Positions 57,721 through 64,000 of a stretch of 64,000 nt of DNA are shown one piece after another. Each line of letters opens with the position of its first letter. Position 1 is the stretch's first letter. The position numbers and the translations under genes were made by a program. The stretch is taken from assembly GCA_947311845.1 (NCBI GenBank), contig CAMZMU010000111.1, positions 17,998,737-18,062,736 of the forward strand, written 5' to 3'. The DNA comes from Poa pratensis (taxonomy: Eukaryota; Streptophyta; Magnoliopsida; Poales; Poaceae). The notes under the pieces were generated by a model. It was not told the DNA's origin. It ran no database searches and was given only the letters and a program-made list of their open reading frames with translations.

Positions 57721-59407
57721 CGCGGCGGCTCGGAGGAGATGTACCGGACGAGTTTGACGTGTGCTTGGTCCCGTGATACTACAGTATCCCAGAGGGTTTT
57801 GTTTTCTTCAAGATGATTATAAAATTAGCAGGTCGATTAAGTTAATGTTTGTGCTCGTCATTAGATCCCAGATCAGGTACTGTTGTCGCCACGGTACTGT
57901 TGTCGTCGCATATAATCCAGGGGGCTGGAGTTAAAAAATATAATCCCAGACCAGGTACTGAAACATGGATCAGCAGATTCTTTGTATTGCTGAAGATCAA
58001 CTCTACAATATTCTTTTGGAATAGTACTGATTAAAAGACGCAGGGTAAAACAACCCTAATCTAGCAGACCCTGTATCCGGTCATCTATACCTAAACTCTC
58101 TTTTTTGGAGCTAGTATTCTGTGAAATCACCCATAGGCCGTAAATTTAGCTCATCTTTGACAAAATTGTTGATGACATCACCTGGCTCCCGCTCCCTCCC
58201 TCTCAACCCACCCTCCCCCTCAATGCGCCGAGCACCGCCGCCTTCCTTGTTGGCAGGCCTCCTCTGTTGCCGGATATCTTTGCCATCAACGCTATAGAAG
58301 TTGCGCTAGTCTCCTGGCCCCATTGCAAGGCATCACTAAAGTCGACGGTGCCATCCATATCGTTGCAGTAGACAGGCCGACGTTGTACGTGTATGTGGTA
58401 AGCAGTGAGGCGCGACATAGCTCAATTTGTGCGTCCCCCGAGCTCCTCTCTCTTTCCCTGCGCATCCCTACCAGGCTCATCGTCGATGTTCCACGCAGAA
58501 CTTACCTAGTGGTTGGGGCGAAACTCCTCCTTCCTTCGTGATCTGGACGTACCTTCCAAGCTGACCGGGGTAGAGGAGGCAGTCAGTGGAGGACGGTGCA
58601 AAGCGTTTTGTTAGGGTGAGGGCGATCGAAGATGGTTTGCGAGGAGGCACTCGGGAAGTCGGCCAGTTGATAAGAGAAATTGTAACTAAATGGCGAGCGA
58701 GTGCTACGTGTGGGAATAATTCTAGAGGGTCACCTTTTAGGGGATATATGATCTTGGAGAACCTCTCATGTATAGTCTAAAAATCCTCTAGAGCTCGTTT
58801 GGCACCCTCTCATTTCATTTTATTTGGCATAAATGAAATGAAAAGACATCGATGACATGGTTTCATTTCGAAATGAAATGACTGCTACGTGTTGGCCAAC
58901 TGTGGTGTCACTGGCACACTGGCTAAATTTAGGTTGGGTAACGTGCACTCGGTATATGCATATGAGCTAGTAGTAGTACTCTCTCGGCAATCTTGGTGCG
59001 AATCGGGGAACACAAATGTCGCATAACCACAGGTACAATACACGTGGTACTCTACAATCGCCTTTCATGCGCCATTTTACAATTTCTTAACTCCGATCCT
59101 CTTTTGTTTAACCCGTTCGGAGCGGAGAGACTGGCCGACGCAGCGGCTTTGGAGCGAGTGACCATCGACGAGCCCGCCAAGTGGCCCTGGTTGCCGCTGG
59201 AAAGAGAGGTGGGCGGCGCCGCGCGCTGTCAGAGACACGAGCGGATCGATCTGCGCCGGCAAATTCACCTACGTGCATGCATGGACAGAGGCCGGCCGGC
59301 GTGCCTTTGGCGCTGCAGCGGTGTACGGGCACGATCTGCCTAACCGTACCTTCAGGCCCTACCCGGCCATGGCGTGGGCACCGCCTGCTGAGCCAAAAAA
59401 GAAGTTA
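57721..59407. other. Intergenic, no gene recognised
   Basis: Short ORFs only. 58800-58880 contains TTTCATTTCGAAATGAAATG, which resembles 61510-61570 and may mark copies of the same small element. 57860-57960 repeats CAGGTACTG two to three times. Confidence 0.45.
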
Positions 59408-59501
59408 GCTCATGCGTAAGGACGCCCATGCGCAATCTGGGCCGTCGGATTCAGCGATCCGACGGCCAGGATTTACCGTTGACGCGCCCTTACGCATGAG
59501 C
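59408..59501. mobile_element. Short foldback element (possible MITE)
   Basis: GCTCATGCGTAAGGACGC on the left is the inverse of GCGCCCTTACGCATGAGC on the right, with one mismatch. An inner palindrome (GGCCGTCGGATT...GATCCGACGGCC) makes nearly the full 94 bp self-complementary. No clear TSD, so the class is open. Confidence 0.7.
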
Positions 59502-60389
59502 AAAATCCACGTTCCTGGCAATGTCACCGCACCCAGCCAGTCATGGTGACACACATTTCTGGCCATGGGTGGGCTCGTCGCTAACACACTAGTGCCATCC
59601 TGATTTGGTTTCACTCGGCCGCTTAATTATTTATTCCAGTTGTGTGTCATGTTCTATTAAGGGAGGTGGCTGGTTAACTGAGAGCGAACTGTGCCTACCC
59701 AGCGACCTTCGTTGCTTTTCCGGCGAAGCGCAAAAAGGCGATCGCAAAAACCTCTGTAGTGATCCGAGTCTCAGTGGGTTAGTCAATCGTGAATTCGTGA
59801 TCGAGTGTGGCTATATGATACCAATTCGCCATCTACAGTAGGATTCTAGCTAGCTGCAGATCGACACGCATGGGTTGCGAAAAACGCCCACAACTGAAGA
59901 AACTTTCAAGTGAGCAAGCAGATCGAACAAGCATCGTGACATTTAATTGCCGCCCTGTTTCCTCGTCGCTTTCAAATGGCGAAACAAGAACGGAGCATAT
60001 ATGCATGTATGCAACACGATGCACGCCTAAGCCCAGAGCTGGACCCTGCATTGTCGGCATGCCAGCTCCATCAAGAGCCCTACGTACGTACGCCCGAAAT
60101 AATTCTTCGGGATACTGGTGCTCCGGCTGGCCGCACAGTGCCAGCCACCGACAACGTCCGCCTATATCGACTTGTTCTCTGCATTTGGCAGTTGCGAGAG
60201 TCTTTTTTGGTTTCTTGAGATTTCAAAAAAAAATAAGCATATACAAAAACACAGGAATATGATGCCATTAGAATACATAAATCGGAAACGCATGGTGTTC
60301 GCGATGAAATTCAATGGAAATTCACGGTGCTTACTCCTCCACGGCGTACAAAATGCAATTTGACGACGGCCTCATCTCCTCTAAAATGC
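59502..60389. other. Intergenic, no gene recognised
   Basis: Mixed composition with several short ORFs and no recognisable motif. Confidence 0.45.
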
Positions 60390-60975
60390 CACGCCTTGTT
60401 TGAAAATGTTGGGCTCCACCGAAATTCAAGTTCCTCGCATGGCTTATTTTACAAGACCGGGTTTGGACGGCGGACCGGCTTCAGAGACACGGACGGCCAA
60501 ATTGCGCAACTTGCAAGCTTTGCAACCAAGCTCCGGAGACGGCGCCTCACCTTCTTTTTGATTGCTGCCATACCTCTCGGGTGTTGATCCTTGTCAAGGG
60601 TTGGCTCGGGCTCACCCACATTGTTCCAAGATCATGTAGCACTTGGGACTCGGTCAAAATTTGGTGGACTGGCATTTTGAACACCTCCGACACTCAACGC
60701 AAAGTTGTGAGCTCTCTTATCATGCTTATTTCATGGAGCATTTGGACCGTGCGCAAGGCTAGAGTCTTCCGTGATGAGTTTAGTAGCCCAATTTCTACCA
60801 TGACAAAGATCAAGATTGATGCAAAACTTGGGTGCTCGTGGGGCAATTTGAGTGCCATTATTCCGGGAGAATAGTTCCCTTGTTTTTTTGTTGGTGCCCT
60901 TGGGGCTTTGTTTGCAAAACCTTGTGTACTCTCCTTATTAATGAGACGAGGCAAATCTTCTGCCTCCTTTAAAAA
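60390..60975 (+). mobile_element. LINE 3' fragment (zf-RVT part only)
   Basis: Protein text matches the end of plant LINE ORF2: FLAWLILQDRVWTADRLQRH, then CKLC...PHLLFDC, then WSIWTVRKARVF and a stop at 60872-60874, with one frame change near 60585. The 3' UTR ends GAGGCA-AATCTTC-TGCCTC (60948-60966), then an A-rich tail. It is more diverged than the other two LINE copies. Left boundary approximate, no TSD found. Confidence 0.8.
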
Positions 60976-63900
60976 ATAATAATATTAAAAGTTGTATTTG
61001 CCCCCTACCGCCCCAAATACAGAAGTTTGGTTGCAACACGTGAATACATACGAATTATCTACATAGACGATTGAGTATGCATCATAGTTGTTATAGTCAC
61101 CAATAACAGTTTAAAGTGCTAGAAACCCTATTAAAGTTACTTCATCTAAATCCTAAAGATGCCTAGTTTTCCGAGAAAAAGTCAAGCGAACCGTTTCATA
61201 CTACGACTAAGAATAAGGCGGCGATCTTGGGTTCCACCCTAGCAGCCGCCGCCATCTGCCCTCTCCGATTGTGAATCCACGGGTCTCCGCTCCGCATTAT
61301 AGGTTGATCACCCGACAGCGACGCTAGGTCATCAACAATGTCAGGCTATCTCCGGTAGGGAAGCGTCGACAACTTCTTGTCGACGGCTCGCTCTACTAGC
61401 GGTAGTGATCGGTATAGGTATAAGGATATGTTGTAATTTTTACTATGTTTGAGGTGCTTCCTTCTTGCAAATTTTTTCCTAAAGATGCCTTCGAAATTCC
61501 TTTAGAGTTCATTTGGCAGTCATCATTTCATTTCATTTGTCATTTTATTTCATTTGGAAAGTGAAATGACAGGGTTAAAGATAGAAATTGACGTAACATA
61601 CGATAAGCATTTGTTAGAATTCTAGATATGACATGTCCAATTCCATACCAGCCAAACAAGTTGAGTTTGGAATCATAAATTGATTCCATGATTCTGCCTC
61701 AAAATGACCAAAGGTCAAACAAATAACAAATAGGGCCTCACTATTGCTAGTCGTTTAGCTGCAAAATAATTTCCTCTCCTTTTATCTCGAATGAGCTGCG
61801 CGCATTTTCTACTCGACCAGATGGAACAGGAGCAGTGCTGAGCGCGTTGTCCCTTGCGGGAAATGTCAGGTCGGTTGTTTTCTGCCGTGTTCTCCGTATC
61901 TACCAAGTGCTCAAGTGCAGGTGTGGAGCACGGTAGATGCTGCCAAGTGGAGTACGCACGGTATCAAATCTAATCTACTGCAGGAGCGAGCGAGCGGTCA
62001 CGGATCTGAAGAGCAGGGAGGATCGAGCAGCGCTAGATAGACAAAACAGAACAGCTCGGATGGTTTTGACACGGGCGTCAATGTCCAACAGTGGTTGGTC
62101 GATGCCCACTTTATGTCCACGCATGTGGGATGCTGCCAAGATTGCACCAACGCGTCGATGATTACACTTGGCAGCTGCCGAAATGAAGATCTAGCGTAAG
62201 TTGGGTTCGGGCCTAACTAACACGGCATGTTTCTCCACTTTGGTTAATTTGGTCGCTTCCCAGTAAGCTAGCAGCGGATAAGATCATAGCAGGTGAAGAA
62301 CGAATAGAACTGCTAGAAGCCATCATCTTAGAACCATTGTTGCATAAATACTTTAGTTGGCTCACCATCAGCGCAATAGCCAATAAAAGTTGCTGAACAG
62401 TGATAGACAGGTCAACAAGCACGGTTAGCTCAGTGCAGCCTTCAATCATTAAGCATGAGTAGTCAAAGGAGTCGGTAAATTTCTGACCATTTCAATGCAG
62501 GTCTGGAACCTAAAGATGGTGACAAATTCTGGCGAAAAATCGGCTGAACAGTACGGGAGCCATTCAGCCATGCATGATATGATGGTCTTGCCGCTAAAGT
62601 TCCAACACAACTATTAATATACCTCGAAATAGAAACTCAATTCTTAATAGAGAAGATGACACGACGCGGCAACAAAGCAAACCGATAACAGAAAAGCAAC
62701 TGCGGCGCTTGGAGACAAATATGTATGTACTCATAGATAGAAGCATCAAATCGAGCAGGTGGTCAAAGAAAGAACTCAATGCCACCTTTTTTTCTCACAC
62801 AAGCCTAGGTTCATTGCCAGAAAGCGATGAGCAAAGTAAGAGTCGAGTCAAATCATATGTCTGTCCCACATTTCCAACTAATCTCAGATTGTCAGGTGCT
62901 ACCAAGGGAGCGTCATCTCCTTACAAATGCTACAGACAACCACCACAACAGACCAAACTAGGATGTTTTCAACCGCAAACTCTGGAACCTAGACAATAAT
63001 TATTTGGCTCAGTTTACCTGGGCATGATGGAAGAGACATGATCACGTGGCATGAATCATGCATTTATATTTGAAACATACAGCTACATAAACAAACAACC
63101 AGGGTCATTTTGATTCAAGACAGGATGCTATTTTAAGTTTTCTAAAAATGTGATGGTGATATTGCCAGCTTGTAAGTCTCCAACAAAGCTCAACTAGACA
63201 ATGTGCGTTCTGCATGCTGTCTATGCTGACAAAGTGACAATCTGTATATTCCTTAAAATCAAGAGGTTAATAAAACAAAGTCAAGACCTTGGAATCAGAA
63301 GTTTAGAACTACTGTCAGAAAATGAGTAGTCTAAGCTACGGTTTTAAAGTCCCTGAACTGGAGTAATTTTATCATAACAAGAAACTCTGAGCGCAGACCT
63401 CAAAGTAAGAATAAAGCCATTTCTAATGTTAGCCACATGCAATATCTCCTATGGTCTGTCATAACACAATTTACAGGTCTCGTGCCACAGATCCGACTAG
63501 GCAAAAAATGATAACAAAATCATAGTTGGACAATCAAGGAGCTTTATTTTAGGGAGCCAAAAATAAGTCATGTCATATCTATTCGGCAAAAATAACATAA
63601 ATAGTGTTCAGCTGGATACCCAACACAACAGTGTTACTATGTTTCACTAAAATCTCGTTTCAGATGGTTACATATTTGTTATATCTGCTTGGAGAAGTTA
63701 TAGCATTTCAATCAAAAATCATTCAGCGCAAAAATCTTCAAAGTGCTAAGTCATTATCTGAAACAATGGATACCACACTGAATCATTTGATCAAACAATT
63801 CTTGAGTTGTCACTTCGAAGAGCCTTTACCTACAGCTTGCTGAATAAAAGGAATAATCAACACTAACATGCTATTTTAAGCTTTCTATAAAAAGTGGGCC

Positions 63901-64000
63901 TTTTGGCCTTTCCTCTAAAAACATGCTCTGCAGTTCATACAAAACCACCTTCCACAATAAGCAACAACACACATGTAATCAGTGAGACTGAAACATGAAA
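60976..64000. other. Intergenic to the window end, no gene recognised
   Basis: AT-rich DNA with no gene-like exon. 61500-61720 contains the TTTCATTTCATTTG element remnant noted above. The stretch from about 62200 on could be intron or 3' UTR of a gene beyond the window, but nothing supports it. Confidence 0.5.

Noticed and set aside
62700..64000. A further gene at the right end
   Set aside because: Short ORFs without motifs, no convincing splice structure, and no conserved protein text.

Overview
The window looks like nuclear DNA of a grass, most likely Pooideae and probably Triticeae. The genes have many GT-AG introns and very GC-rich first exons, and they match plant-only families. They sit among grass-type transposable elements: LINEs, CTCCCTCCGT Stowaway MITEs, TTA-flanked PIF/Harbinger elements and LTR retrotransposons. 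Genus and chromosome cannot be read from the sequence. No prokaryotic operon, CRISPR array, rRNA or convincing tRNA gene was seen. All assignments are by eye; no search was run.

Layout. 1-4140 is intergenic repeat debris ending in a complete small non-autonomous Copia-type LTR element (2763-4140). 4573-12493 (+) is a 13-exon OEP64/TOC64-type receptor gene with a 1-bp frameshift in exon 9. 13190-26141 (+) is a ferroportin/IREG (SLC40) gene whose second intron is about 11 kb and full of transposons: a frameshifted LINE, two Stowaway MITEs, a probable Helitron end and a reverse-oriented retroposon with a 7-bp target-site duplication (TSD). 26142-34627 is repeat-rich: AT-rich tandem repeats, a MITE carrying a nested retroposon, a 5'-truncated LINE with a 7-bp TSD, and a decayed unrecognised gene. 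34628-37545 holds three PIF/Harbinger-class elements back to back, separated only by TTA target triplets. 38613-48505 is one LTR-retrotransposon insertion with three LTRs and two internal domains, flanked by the 5-bp TSD TCGAT. It lies 9 bp upstream of the ATG of a small gene (48515-48727, +). 49175-51141 (-) is an intact APRL thioredoxin-like gene. 53047-57343 (-) is a PMT-type methyltransferase gene with two frameshifts in exon 1. The rest, to 64000, is intergenic with another LINE 3' fragment and a short foldback element.

The genes do not form a pathway. They are separate housekeeping-type loci: organelle chaperone docking, metal export, secretory redox protein and Golgi methyltransferase. 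Four of the five recognisable or plausible genes show single-base frame changes in otherwise well-conserved exons, which could be local decay or consensus indel errors; this needs to be settled before calling any of them a pseudogene. No clearly new molecular system was found. The most unusual structures are the three-LTR insertion in a 5' leader, the row of three Harbinger-class elements, and a hairpin with compensating base changes at the 3' ends of the LINE family.
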